A model generated the notes under the pieces. It had not been told where the DNA came from. It searched no databases and saw only the letters and a program-made list of their open reading frames with translations. The position numbers were made by a program, and so were the translations under genes. Shown here piece by piece: positions 1 to 11,794 of a stretch of DNA of 64,000 nucleotides; positions within the stretch are counted from its first letter, which is position 1, and each line of letters opens with the position of its first letter. The DNA is from Durusdinium trenchii. Taxonomy: Eukaryota > Sar > Dinophyceae > Suessiales > Symbiodiniaceae. The stretch covers positions 125,146 to 189,145 of the forward strand of contig CAXAMN010005358.1 in NCBI GenBank assembly GCA_963970005.1, read 5' to 3'.

Positions 1-3000
1 CAGCGTCATTTGGCTGTGCAAGTGCGTGAGTTGCAAGGGTTGGCAGTGTAAGATTGGAATTGCAGCAGGCGAAACGATCAAGGGTGGCACCTCGCCCAAA
101 AGGCAAGAACCGGAATCGAACAGGGATGGCCACAAATTGCCGAGATCACAACATGGTCCTTATGCACGATTTCCTAGTGCTATCTCACCTTACTGTGTTG
201 GCTCATCCTTTTGTCGACTCTCCACTGAGCCAACCAGCTGACCTAGCTATCACTTGGCCAGCTCATTTAGGTCATCAGCTGGTTATGACAACAAGAGTTT
301 CTCACTTAATTGTTAGATTCGTACAACTAAGGGGGTCAACCTATCCAATTCTTATTGAAGTTCTTTAAGGATCTTTTAGGGGGTCACAATGGTAGTCTCC
401 TCTGGAGTTCATTTCATTTGCTTTCATGTGCTTTCATTCTGCTTTGATGTGCTTTCATTCTGCTTTCCTTTTACTTTCCATTCTGCTCTCATTTGCTTTC
501 ATTCTGCTTTCATTTGCTTTCATTCTGCTTTCATTTTGCTTTCATGTCGCTTTCATTTGGATTATTTTTTTGCACTTTTGGAGCTGAATTTTATAAATCT
601 AGATCTTGAGGTTTTATTATGGGCCCTAAACCCAGAATTTTGGTCGAATAGGAAATCAGAATTGATCGGGATTTTCTGGCAATTTTGACTTTCATAACAT
701 ATACATATATATATTTAAGGATGACCTGCTTAATTTGAATTAAGCATTACTGTGGCAATTACTTGGCACCTGCCCTTGCAGGAACTATGCTCGACACCGA
801 AGATGAGAACGTTCCTCCAAAGGCAAGCTTTGCTTGCTGAAGTGCATCTCGGCAAGAAGTCCTCCGACATGCCAACACTCACACACAGGATTTGAAGCAG
901 GTACTTGTACCAGGTAGAGGTAGAGTGTAATCATTTGACATAGAGTATAGTGTTTCCTCAGCTATATAAGATGGGCTGTTGGGTGCAAGGTTCTTCACCT
1001 CTCCTTTACCAATTCATGCCGCCAACGCAAGGATTCAGCGGGACTCCCCAGCTATTGAGACGCTCCGAACATATGAGCATTTAGTTAGTCTGCCCGATCC
1101 CTCCTGCAACACGCAGGATAGGCAGAACTTGATGGCTGGAGGGTAGGACCACTCTGGATTTCCGTTCCCAGAAAGCATCGGTCGCCAAGACATTGTGGCC
1201 GCCTTCAGCACAGCAAAGACGTCCCAAAGGGACCTTAGAGTACAGGATTTGCAAAGCCGGTCCTGAAAACGGTTCGACTGTGAAGCCAGTGCAGCCTGCT
1301 CCATAACGCAATCCTTGCTTTCCACTGGCACCAATCTCCATGCCCTCACCAGGTCATTGATTGCAGCACCAACGGCACCTACCTAAATGGACTCAGACTA
1401 CCTCCAAAGTCCACAGGAAAGGCGAGGCTGACAAACTAACTTAACACTACGGCATGTCCATTTACACCCCCTTGTGATGCGGAGCATTCACCAGGTGTTG
1501 TTGTCTCATGGCGACGAGCTGTTGCTGCAAGATCCTGGCAACGGGGATCAAGAGAGCGATCCTGAGTCTAGACAAGTTGGCATTCTGTGACTTCATATGA
1601 CCGGTTGTGTGTGGGCAGAATGATGCACACACCCACATACTGTACATGAATGTTTGTCCTGTCTAGGTTTGGCTATGTGGTGAACATTCAGGAGCTGAAC
1701 GTCAGGGAGCGAGCGAAGCTCCAGGTGCATTTCAATTTAATTTGTTTTGTCATCTCAAGTCACGGCCATGTTTCATGCAGGCTCCACGTCGCATTCTGAC
1801 CACAGAGGAGTTTGGTGCCTAGCAAAGTCTCAAGTGTTCACACCCCCGACCCAAGTTCAGTTTCGCAGCTGCCTCATGTGGCTCAAGAGGACACGTGCTA
1901 GCAATCAGGATCGCTTCGGGCACAGGTCTTTCAGGTCCATGTGGAATTGTCATGTCCAGAGCCTGACGGAATTTGCGGCCAAAGGCACCAAAAGGTTTCA
2001 AAAGGCAAACGCACAGCTTCTATCACCTAGGACCTAGGAATCACAGAAAGAAGCCAAGAAAGACTGAGGTCTGCCACCATTGGCCGTGACTTCCAGTGAG
2101 ATTGGTGAGAGGAATCACCGTCGGGTGTCCGAAGTCCAAAGACCGATTTCTGGACTTGGAGTAGGGCACAAACCTGGATGGTATAGCAAAACAAACGATG
2201 TGCTCACTGTCGGCTTCACTTAGAAGTAATATAGTATAATATGGTAGATATATACCTAACTAAGAAAACACATAATATATGATCAGAAGTTATCAGAAGG
2301 ACCGATATGCGAAATGTAGGCGAGCGTTGTGCCTGACCCTCGCTGGAAACTCGACCTTTCTTGCTCTCGTTTCCTGCTCGACCGGGACACATTTTCAGTA
2401 GTGTTCTTGGTCACAACTTTTTGGAACAGCTGTTGGGATACAAACTGGAGATGCAAGGTGTTGCTCGTTGCTCGTTCAAGCTTCCTTTTGCATTCGGCAT
2501 GGGTGCAAAAGTTACAGTTGTTTACACCCAAGCAACCCACCTTCCATATTCACGCGGCGCTCATTTGCTTGGTGCTGCTTTGCCCAAGCCTCAGCGGATA
2601 AAATATCCATTTCGATGCAAGGCGGGAACATAGAGTTTGCGGGATGCCGTGGCTGTTCGAGGTGAATGGAGGATGCGCTTCCTCTCAGGTTTGGCTGATA
2701 CGCTTCTGAGCCCTTTCGATGCCCTTGCTTGTTGGTTTTGTTCTCCTTTGCATGCCTTGTGCAGGTCAAACCTGCTCGAGGTAGAGCATGAGGTGCATGC
2801 GGCTCGGGAGGTGGAAGCCTCGAATCAAGGTGCGACTTTTGAACGCTCCACGCTTGATTGTGTGATGAAGTGTCTGAAGGGTTTTGAGCAGGCCTAGAGC
2901 TAGAGTCGACCTGCCAACCAGCTGAGCTTCTTGGATGGGTTGCATTTCAGAGTCAGAGCTGGAGGGTTATCGTACAAGGTTCAAGGTGACCAAATTGACC

Positions 3001-4050
3001 AAATGCTTTCTTCTATGTTTCCAATGGGAGGCTCGGAATATGTTGGAATCAATCAGGTTTATATTATAGTTGGGGGAGGTTGCAGTGCTTCATCAAGCTG
3101 GAGTTAGTGATAAGATTTGAGATCTGGCAATTTTGTTTCGACTGTGGCTGTGCACATGGGTGTGCCAGCAAACTGTCAGTGTGACTCGGCACTTAGTTCG
3201 AACAAGGCAAGTTAGCCCAGCGCTTCTTAACAAAAAATGGTCAACTTTGGGCCTAATCCTTTGCTTGCTACCTGACTTGCCTGTCTTTCCACCCTTTTGG
3301 CCGTCAAAATGGGTGGGGCAGTGGCTTTGCTGGCTTTTGTTGCACATGCTGATGTAGGCACCGCTTATATCCCTACAACCTCCCCTCGCTCCCTTCCTTG
3401 CTCCGAATCGATGACAGTCCAACCTTTGACTTCGTTTGCTTTGTTTTGGCATGTTTTTGCTCCAATGCTCCAGTCTTTTGTCCTGAGGATTTCCAGGCCA
3501 TGGTCTTTGAAGCGGAGCCTTCCTAGCACCATTTGCCTTATCATGATCGGGACTGTGAAGGCCCGACTCTCGGGTTCGACATTCTACCGATTCTCGATTT
3601 CTCGATGTCATGCAGGCGGTCTGCGGTTGTGTGTCGCCCTGAGCATGCGCTGTTGTGCTTGTCAAGCCTTGAAGAATTGGGTGAGCGCACTGGCTGAGCC
3701 ACCCACTGTGAACGAGGTTGGAAAGTGGTGCGTCATGCTTTTTCGAAAGTCTTCGCAGAGGCGAAGAGCGCTTCCAGCTTTGGTGATACTTGTAGAGTGA
3801 CATTTGGCAGAATTTGGCATTTGACTGTGTGACCCTTACAAGGCCTCAGGCATCACCACCGCTGCCGCTGGTTTTACCACCGCAAATCAGCCATCACCCA
3901 GGCTTGGTTGGGGGTTTGGCTCTTGGGCTTGATGGCAAAGCTAGATGTGGTAATTCCAGATGTTATGAGTAAACCAAACTTACGTAGAGGAAATAGAAAT
4001 AAATAGAATATGTCTACTGTCTTTGTTACATGTGCTTCTGGTCGGCAGGC
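1..4050. other. No firm gene; intergenic or unresolved introns
   Basis: I cannot support a gene here. Several short open frames exist on both strands (for example minus-strand frames near 1081-1341 and 1819-2001, and a 236-codon minus frame at 3093-3803), but none shows a recognisable motif and they overlap competing frames. The only clear structure is the CTTTCATT-rich repeat listed separately. Some of the last part could be upstream exons or introns of the first CRAL-TRIO gene. Confidence 0.4.
405..562 (+). repeat. TGCTTTCATT-type simple tandem repeat
   Basis: The sequence repeats TTTCATT and TGCTTTCAT units of about 10 to 15 bp with small changes, giving a T/C-rich tract. The open frame through it (389-688) is a product of the repeat: it codes for monotonous Phe/Cys/His/Ser and has no protein-like content. 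Confidence 0.7.
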
Positions 4051-5297
4051 GAAGCCGGGGATGCACTTGAGGATCGCCCAAAAGCCTCTCAGATTCAGGT
4101 TCAAGTGGACCTGGAGAAGATCCCGCACAGTGAGCCTCACGATGCAGAGGTACAAGCTGGCATCAAAGTCGCTGGATTCTATTTGAGACTTGGTTGAGAA
4201 GTACTGGAGCCTTTCATTCCTGCACTGATTAGGTGAGAGGACGAGGTGGGACTGACATCACTGAATCACATCCGTCTCCGCGACACTGGTGCACAGCTTA
4301 CATCGGTGTTGTTTCGTTGCAGCTGTGCCAAAGTGCCCATGCTTGGAAGATCTTGGAAGTTATCTTGTAAGTGCTCCTATTGCTGATATTTCATGCAAAA
4401 ATTAATTGATATGAATGGTACTGTAGCAGTGGGATAGATGTGCACAGTTTCCGTTGTTGAGCCAGATCCTAAACATAACAGATGTTAAACAGTTCTTGGT
4501 GAACGTTCAAAGCTGTGAGGAACGACTGGCAACTGCCACCTGGGTTGGGTGACAGAGACCTCGATGCTCTTGTCTCAGAGGTTCATGAAGAGTGCTCAGC
4601 CATCGGCCTCATCTCTCACCAGCAAGCGTTGCGTTTAACCTTGGGCATGGGCTACAGCAAAGAATCTGCAGTTGCCAAATGGCGAGAGGTAGTGGCATGG
4701 CGAAATGCTGGAGAGTTAAATCTCCTTCGTTCTCGGCTGGATGATTTGATGTGCAGTGATGCTACGGTGTCCTTCGCAAATGACAGGGAGGTGTACAACA
4801 AGCTCTTCAGGGGCTGTCCTTGCGCCCTTCTGACAGCTGATGACCGTCCTGTGTCTGTGTGGCACGCTCAAGCTCCGAAAGGATCCGGGCAGGTGACATC
4901 TTTGGACCTCGAGGACTTGAACGCCTGGAGCCGCGAGGTCTTTGAGTATGCCGACCTGTGGGTCACAAAAGACACGGAAAGAACAGGGAGGCTGACAGGC
5001 TACATCCAAGTCTACAATATGCAAGGTCTTAGCTTGAGACAAGTCTCCTCAAAGGAAGTGACGGAGAGACTGAAAGGAGCATTGTCTGCTGGGGGCTTTT
5101 ACGTTGAAGCCGTTGCTCACATTTATGTCATCAATGCATCTCGCTTGTTCTCGATGGCATGGAAACTTGTTCGTGGCTTTCTCTCTCCTTGGACTGCGTC
5201 CAAAATCACTGTCTCAAGTGAAGTGCCTGATGAACTCTTAGCAGCATGGTTGCGCTCAGTCATACATTTTAGTGAGCCGCGGGCAAAGGCTGGTTGA
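4051..5297 (+). CDS. CRAL-TRIO (Sec14-like) lipid-binding protein, copy 1
   Basis: This is a CRAL-TRIO protein, a fold that carries a hydrophobic ligand such as a phospholipid between membranes. The domain shows WHA after PVSV, the strand TGYIQVYNMQG, and the C-terminal signature HIYVINAS-LFSMAWKLV followed by FLSPWTASKI. An exon of about 4051-4192 ends in KVAGFYLR, matching copies 2 and 3, and joins 4513 through an inferred GT-AG intron at 4193-4512. The rest is uninterrupted to the stop at 5297. Upstream exons are not resolved, so the N terminus is open. Unlike copies 2 and 3, it has no intron in the WK-LVR codon pair, but it does have one after FYLR where they have none. It is the first of three head-to-tail paralogues. 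The family call is confident; the ligand is unknown. Confidence 0.8.
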
Positions 5298-5649
5298 ACC
5301 AATTCTTTCTTGATTATACTGTATACATATAGCAAGGACGCTACTAGGAACAAAGGGCATCGCTACCAGGGGCTCCTGGCCTGAGCAAGAAGCTACACAG
5401 GTCTAGAGTCAGAGGCTCGATGCTGCTGACGATGAGTGGCCGAGAGAGTGTTCGGAAATGCATGCCACATCACATCACTATTTACATCTCTGGATGGAAA
5501 ACGAAAGCACACGCACAAGTTACACAAGTCCTTCTTGTTCTTTGATTCATTCATTTCTGATGGTTGGATATTTTCTCCGGTGTGACTTCAAGAACAACTT
5601 TAATTAAACATAATCCTTCTCACTGGTAAAGTTCAAGCAGCTTCGCTCC

Positions 5650-6959
5650 ATGTGGGAAATATCTTTGCTGACTCTATCCATCCACTGGACCATGAATGCT
5701 AAGGCAGAGCTTGGTGGATCTGGGTCCCCATCTGCATTGCACCTGGAAAGGCTGCTGGTCGCAGCTGCAGATGTGAATGGTCCCTCAATCTTGGCTCCGG
5801 TGCTGCGACCTACGCGCTCCTTGTCTCCTCGTCGGAGCTCCGAAGAGAGTGTTTACACAGGAGCATCCACGGCCACTTGCTCCACCCGAGCGTCCACTCG
5901 AGCTCATGGCGTTGGATCCTGTGAACCCACAGCTGAAGAGATGCTCTATGAGGAAATGCCAGAGATGCCAGAGGGTTCCAGATGGGTGGCCGGATTTCTC
6001 CTAAGGCCCGAACAACTTCCACCAGGCATCGAGGACCGAGACCTTGATGCTTTGGTTGATGAGGTCCATGCCAAATGCGGTGCAATTTTGCCCACTTCGA
6101 AGCAACAAGCTTTGAGGTTAGTCCTTGGCATGGGCTATAGCTCTGAAGCGGCGGTTGCCAAATGGCAAGAGATCGTTGAATGGAGAGCATTTGTTGGCAT
6201 GGACTTGATTCGCCAAGAGCAGGCAGATGCAGTTCTTGCTGACGGTCCCGTGCGCTTCCCAGGCACAGCAGAGGTTCATGACAAGCTCATTTGCACCAGC
6301 CCTTGTGCTTTTTTGTCCATCGATGGTTCCCCAATTTCCATTTGGCATGCTGGCACAATGAACACGAGGGACGCGGGGGCATTGTCCATTGAGCAGATTT
6401 CCCAATGGAGCAGGGCCGTTTTTGAGTATAAAGATGCATGGATTTGTCAACAGAGTGAAAAGACCAAAAGACTGGTCGGTTACGTGCAAGTATATGACAT
6501 GAGAGGGATGAATTGGCGGCACTACTCTTCGCGAGAACTGGTTGACAAGCTCAAGGCGGCCTTGCAAACTGGCGGCTTTTATGTTGAGGCAGTGAGTCAT
6601 ATGTTCGTCATCAACGCCTCGACCCTTTTCTCCGCAACATGGAAGGTTTCTCGGCAGTAGCGAGCTTTTAGGCATCCTCACCACAAATGGGCTCCCAAAC
6701 CATAGCATACCATAACAACTGGCCACTGGCACCCATTTAATCGACTCAGAAGTACTTTGTTTGAGAGCAATTAGTGGAGGGGGGGCACAGATGATCCTGC
6801 TCTTTGATATTGTTCCAATCCGTTCTGGAAATGAAGCAGGTCGTCCGGAACTTGATCTCGCCATGGACAGCCTCGAAGATCTCTGTGTCCAGTGGTGTTC
6901 CGGATGAACTGATCCACTTACTAGGCACTGGGGAGTGGGGCTTGGATGCAGTGAAGTGA
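5650..6959 (+). CDS. CRAL-TRIO (Sec14-like) lipid-binding protein, copy 2
   Basis: This is a paralogue of the preceding gene. From residue about 115 it follows the same plan: VAGFLLRPEQLPPG, the helical QALRLVLGMGYS and VAKWQEIVEWRA segments, then the CRAL-TRIO core with PISIWHAG, GYVQVYDMRGM and SHMFVINASTLFSATWK. An inferred GT-AG intron at 6646-6839 joins TWK to VVRNLISPWTASKI, and the frame stops at 6957-6959. The ATG at 5650 gives a roughly 110-residue Ser/Thr/Arg-rich N-terminal extension; the ATG at 5692 is a weaker alternative. It probably shuttles lipid or another hydrophobic ligand. Tandem duplication explains its place between copies 1 and 3. Confidence 0.8.
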
Positions 6960-7983
6960 TGCATCGAGACAACGCAAAGTGGTGATGTGACTTTCACAAG
7001 TCGAAAGGCCGCCAACATGGATACTTCCCATGATTGGCATTGGTCGATATTGATGCACAAATAGTTAGGACCCCTAATCTGCTAATGCTTAGCCAAAACA
7101 ACATACTTTTCGTTGTTGACGGACCCGGAGTTGGCACAGTAATCACAGCAAGCTCGTTTGCCGACAGGTGGGCCAACCTCCGATGCAGCATTGAAGTTCC
7201 AGGACCTCCAAAGGAGGACAGCTTAAGGTGTAGTTTGCAGAAGGCATGCTTCGTGATAGACATGGCCTCATTGTACCTGTGTAGTCTAGCTTTATATATG
7301 TAGCGTTGAGTGCATTGGAGTAGTGAGTAGTGGCTGATCCTGAAAAGGACTCCTCTGGAAGCTGCCCAGTGCACTTCTGTGCTGCGGCCGACCTGGCAGG
7401 CGAGAGTTTTTTGGCAACTGGCATGGCTGGATGTTTTGCTGCTAGGGTAACACCTGTCCACTTGAGGATTTAGCATAAGCGGACTAGAGCATAGAAAGAA
7501 AAGGAACAGCAGCTCGATCGATCATGGAGGCACCAGGTGCTTGCATAATTTTGGTGAAACAACTCGGCGACCAGGGCTCACTGTTTCTACCTGTAAGAAT
7601 TCAGAGTGTGTATGCGGACCGGGTCCTAGTCTTGGTGTTTGTCGTGATGCAACGATGCCTGCCCATGGAAGCAGGCAGCGCCATCCTCATCCCCTCAGGG
7701 ACGGAGTTCGATTGTGAGCGAATTCTCGCAAGAGTCGGTGTGGCAAAACGCTGTGCTTGGAAAGCTTTAGACTACTTTCAGAGTACATAAATAGAGCACC
7801 CCCAATGCCCCTATGCCCCAATAATACTAATTTCAAGGACAAACTTTCCGCTTCAGCTGCCTCATGTACACCGAAATGGCTGTGCTTAGTTTCAATTCCA
7901 CCTGTGGCTAGTGGTAAGTTTTCTGTTTCTTCTGGCTTTTCGCAAGGTTCAGCCCATGTGGTAGTCGCGAGACACCGCAGGGC

Positions 7984-8960
7984 ATGAGACGGATCGCTGG
8001 CTTTCTCCTTGCAGAGGAGCAGCTCCCCAAGGAGCAGCTCTCCAGGGATTGGGACTCGTCAGTCGCCGAGGTCAAGGAGCTTTGTTCTCAGCTGTCGCCC
8101 TGCACCACGCAACAGGCATTGAGACTACTGTTGGGGATGGGCGATCGAAAGGGAGCTGTAGAGAAGTGGAAGGAGATTGTCGCTTGGCGAGTTGCCAACC
8201 GTATTGAGGATGTGAGGAGAGAGCAGTCAGATCATCTCGAAAGAGGTAGTACAGACAATCATTTCCCCAACTCCTTGGATGTTTGCAACAAGCTCATCAG
8301 AGTCGAACCATGTGTCCTTCGAGCGGCCGATGGCTCCCCCGTTTCGATTTGGTACGGTGGCAGCCTAGAAACGGAGGCAACCAACCTCACTTTAGCTCAG
8401 ATCACCGCTTGGAGCCACGCAGTGTTCGAGTACAAGGATTTGTGGATATCGCAGCAGAGTGAAGGGAAGAAGACTTTGATGGGATATATTCAGGTCTATG
8501 ATATGCAAGGCGTGAGCCTACGACTGCTGTCTCAGGCATTTTCTAAGGATGTTATGGAGAAGATGAAGCGTGCATTGGACGCGGGCAGCTACTACATGGA
8601 AGCTGTCTCTCACATGTATGTGATCAACGCATCCACGCTTTTTTCCATGGCTTGGAAGGCAGGGTTCAAGGTTGTGTGGCAAGCCAACACCACAGGAACA
8701 ACAATACGTTAGAAACAGTTTAGTGGTCGTGACACTGAGTGGAACCAGTTATCTACATTCCTCGTGTGCTTCTGGAGGTCGTTCGTCAGTTTATCCCTCC
8801 ACGAACTGCATCAAAGATTAGCGTTTCCAAAGACATACCAGAGGAGCTTGGCTGCAGGCGAAAGTCCGAAAGGAAAGGCGACATGTTTGACAAACGTTAT
8901 GAAATCGATCTTTTCTTGCACTTGTTGTTCAACTCCAGTTGTTCCACACCTATTGTATGA
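7984..8960 (+). CDS. CRAL-TRIO (Sec14-like) lipid-binding protein, copy 3
   Basis: This is the third tandem paralogue. Exon 7984-8658 reads from RRIAGFLLAEEQLPK through VSIWYGG, GYIQVYDMQGV and SHMYVINASTLFSMAWK. The next exon begins at 8778 with VVRQFIPPRTASKISV. The inferred intron at 8659-8777 starts with GC and ends with AG, a donor type known from dinoflagellates. The frame runs to a stop at 8958-8960, but its last 35 codons do not resemble the other copies. A further intron after IPEEL may lead to a coding-like segment at about 8970-9093 (CVAEELVRALGG), so the 3' end is uncertain. The coding sequence also probably begins before 7984, because the ATG there falls inside the conserved block. 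Confidence 0.75.
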
Positions 8961-9093
8961 CCGAGCGCCTGGTGTGACGGCGTGCGTGGCTGAGGAATTG
9001 GTGCGGGCCCTTGGCGGCTCTCAATCAGAAGCTCTAAAGTCTCTTAAAGAGATGCTGTCAACTGGAAGGGGCGTGGAGCTTAGTGGAGCTTAG

Positions 9094-10720
9094 GCATCAG
9101 CTTCTCAGTACATGTCATTTTTGTGGCTTTTGGCCTGATAACTCCTTGCCCCCGGACGCCCACAGAATGATTCTGGTCCTTTCTGGGTGTGGTAAAGACA
9201 AATGAAGAAAAGCCATGAACAGACGGTATCAACATCAAACACCCATGCACAGATGCAATGTTGATCTCCATGGTGCTCTCAATTTCCCCCGCCGGACCGG
9301 CCCCTGCCCTCGTGCAAGGCCACACTTTAGGGCCGGTGCTTCGTCCTCATGCTTCAAACTTAGTAGTGACTTTGTCGGTTGGAGGCCATGGCTATTAGGT
9401 TAGCTGCAAGAAGCTGAGTGGTCCGAGTGGCTTGGCATCTAAGGACTGTCCGGGTCTGAGTGGATGAAAGGCCCCTAAGCTGCCGTGACCGCTGGCAGCT
9501 GAAGATTCCCAATTGTCATAACATGTGTTGGGGATGTTGGGGGGCCCATCAAGCGATCAAAGGCACAGTAGTGACTCAGGAGTGTATTGAAACTGAACAA
9601 ATTTGAAAGGCCTAATTTTTTGCGAGATCTGGGGATCCCAGCAAGACTCTTGGTCTTTGGGGCCAGCCACGAAGCCTACTGCAACCCAACGAATCAAACT
9701 AAGTGAGACATGGATGGAAAGCTTTGTGCGTTTTTTCCCTTTGGAAGTGGCACTTAGATGCCCTTGGAAGAAGGCGCTTCGTGCGACTCAAGCTTAGCAA
9801 CATTGCTTTCAATTGTTCAAATTATTCGTTCCCTGCATTTCCCTGCATCGTGCGCTGGCACAAAGCACGATGTTGGTGCATGATGTATTAGATGCTGACT
9901 GTTGTGCGGCTGGATCTGCATGAAGGAGCTGCATCATCAGCAGGAGCTTGTCCCCCTGTTGGGCTGAACTTGCAGACTCCTGGGCGGTCAAAAGCTCAGG
10001 AAGGTCATATTGGGTACTTGCTTTTTAAAGGTTCGGAAGATAAACTTTGCGTGGCGTCCTCATGAAGCCGGTGTGTGTGATTTGGGCTTGTTGGGGTGCA
10101 AGAGAGCCCGGGACTGTGGATGCATCACACGCTGCTTCACGGCCAACCGTAGTGATGTGTAGTGCCATGCGTAACCCCTCTTGAGGCAGTTGGCACGTTA
10201 AAGCAAAGCTTTGGGCCACAACTGTGGAAGCCTTGAACATCCTTTCTTCGGAACTCGCACGATTTTCTTTCATAGACCATGGATGGAGTTGAAGGCAGCA
10301 AAAAGTGCAGCAGCGGCTTGTGCATGTGCATTATGCTTGTTTCAACTCGGGACTTTTCTCCTCACTATCCCGAATTAATTCTGGACCTCGTGTTTGTGCA
10401 GCCAGATGCTAGAAACTGCAGCCTACACAACGCCTATTCAGGCTAGAGCCGCTTTTTGCTCAGGAAAGTCAAGGACCAAAGACACACACTGTGGTGGAGA
10501 CCTTCAATGACCCAGTACGCCCAGCACAAACACTAGGAGATGATAAACATTGATAAGTTAGCTTGAAGCGGCTAGAACATTGGCAGGTGTATGCCGTATT
10601 CTGCGCACTGTGCTCAGCTGTGAGAAACCGTTCACAATCTCGATTTTCTGCATGTTTTTTTTTTTTTTTTTAAATGTCTATATATAGATTGACTAGATTG
10701 ACCGTCACAAGTTCCATTCC
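9094..10720. other. No gene seen
   Basis: I see only short competing frames on both strands, with no motif or codon bias that marks an exon. A run of T at about 10653-10670 is the one low-complexity tract. This is probably intergenic. Confidence 0.4.
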
Positions 10721-10725
10721 ATGTG

Positions 10726-11784
10726 ATGTGGATAGCTGGGCAGATTCGGCGCGCATGTGTTGCTGTCCAGACTTGGCGAGTCTCCCGACGATGGAGCAGC
10801 CAAATTGCAAATCGCAACAACTCACGAGCTGTGAGCACAGAAGACTATGCATATGTTCGAGTCAAGCATGTAGAGCAGCCCAATGCGACGAGTGATGATG
10901 AGCCAGGTTCCTTTCTGTTGCCATGGGTCGAGTGGGACACCGGCATTCCCGATGTGTATGTGAAAAGAGCTGGTCTCCTTTTCAGCTGTTTTTTGTTGAA
11001 CTCAGATATGTATTTGGATGGAGGTGTGCTGATTGATTTGACGCACAAGCGGAATTTTCACCTGGCAACATTGATGTGGCTCAGCATCATCGCACCGCAG
11101 GTGGGAACCTGGTTCTTTCTGAGGTCCAGAGGGTATTTTATTTTGTCCTTGTTTGGGTGCAATACTACTGTTGTGTGGTTGGCTTGCCCCTATTGGCTGG
11201 AACTGGCCTTTTGCAGTCCAAGACTTTGCAGTGTTTCTTTTCGTTGTCACGATGGAGCCAATTTGCCAGCTTTCTGAGTCCTGGAAGGGTGGCCAAGAAT
11301 GCACCGAAGGCTTGTGGTTCAGCATTGCAGAGGGCCTGATGGAGGCACCAGCCAGTTCTACTATGACTCTCTACTTGGCCATGCAGACAAGCACATTGGA
11401 AGACTGTGGCCCCTCTCTACTTTTCAAGGCAAATGTTGTGAGTGGGATTTTCAGCATCACTCGCTGCAGCACCAAACTGTACTTCTATGGGGAGTCACCA
11501 AGCATGGCCAAATTTGCGAAGGTTGCCATCTTGGACCAGCTTCCAAAGGCTGTGTCTAGGATCATTGCCTTTGCGCTAGTAGCAATTTTAAGTATGCCAG
11601 TAAAGCCCAGCACAGAAGATAGTTGGCAAACCAGCGGCTTCTTGACATTCTGGTTCCTTGCCCAGAAGTTTGCCTTGAATGTCGCTCTGTTGCGAACCTT
11701 AAGCCCAAAGATTGGCGTTGAAGTGTCCCTGATTTTGGGTTGCACTATGTTGGTGAGCGGTCCGCCAGGCTTTTTGTCGGTCCT
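10726..11784 (+). CDS. Predicted multi-pass membrane protein, partial, two exons
   Basis: An open frame from the ATG at 10726 carries a soluble N terminus and then a hydrophobic part with LFSCFLLNSDMYLDG and ATLMWLSIIAPQVGTWFF. An inferred GT-AG intron (about 11133-11216) moves to a second frame with FAVFLFVV, an amphipathic stretch around WFSIAEGLMEAP, and further hydrophobic segments up to the assembly gap at 11785. I count four or more membrane spans. The SD-x-Y-x-DG pattern and the EGLMEAP helix recall XK-related proteins, but this is too weak to name the family. The same frame happens to stay open across the N gap, but the next part is a soluble propeller, so I treat it as a separate gene. 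Confidence 0.45.
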
Positions 11785-11794
11785 NNNNNNNNNN
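11785..11794. other. Assembly gap (10 N)
   Basis: Ten N bases separate the membrane-protein exon from the propeller gene. The true distance and order across this point are unknown. Confidence 0.99.

Noticed and set aside
389-688. Open frame through the TTTCATT repeat
   Set aside because: The amino-acid sequence is produced by the simple repeat.
3093-3803. 236-codon open frame on the minus strand
   Set aside because: No motif, no hydrophobic or domain pattern, and the opposite strand is equally open; a frame of this length can occur by chance in 64 kb of balanced composition.
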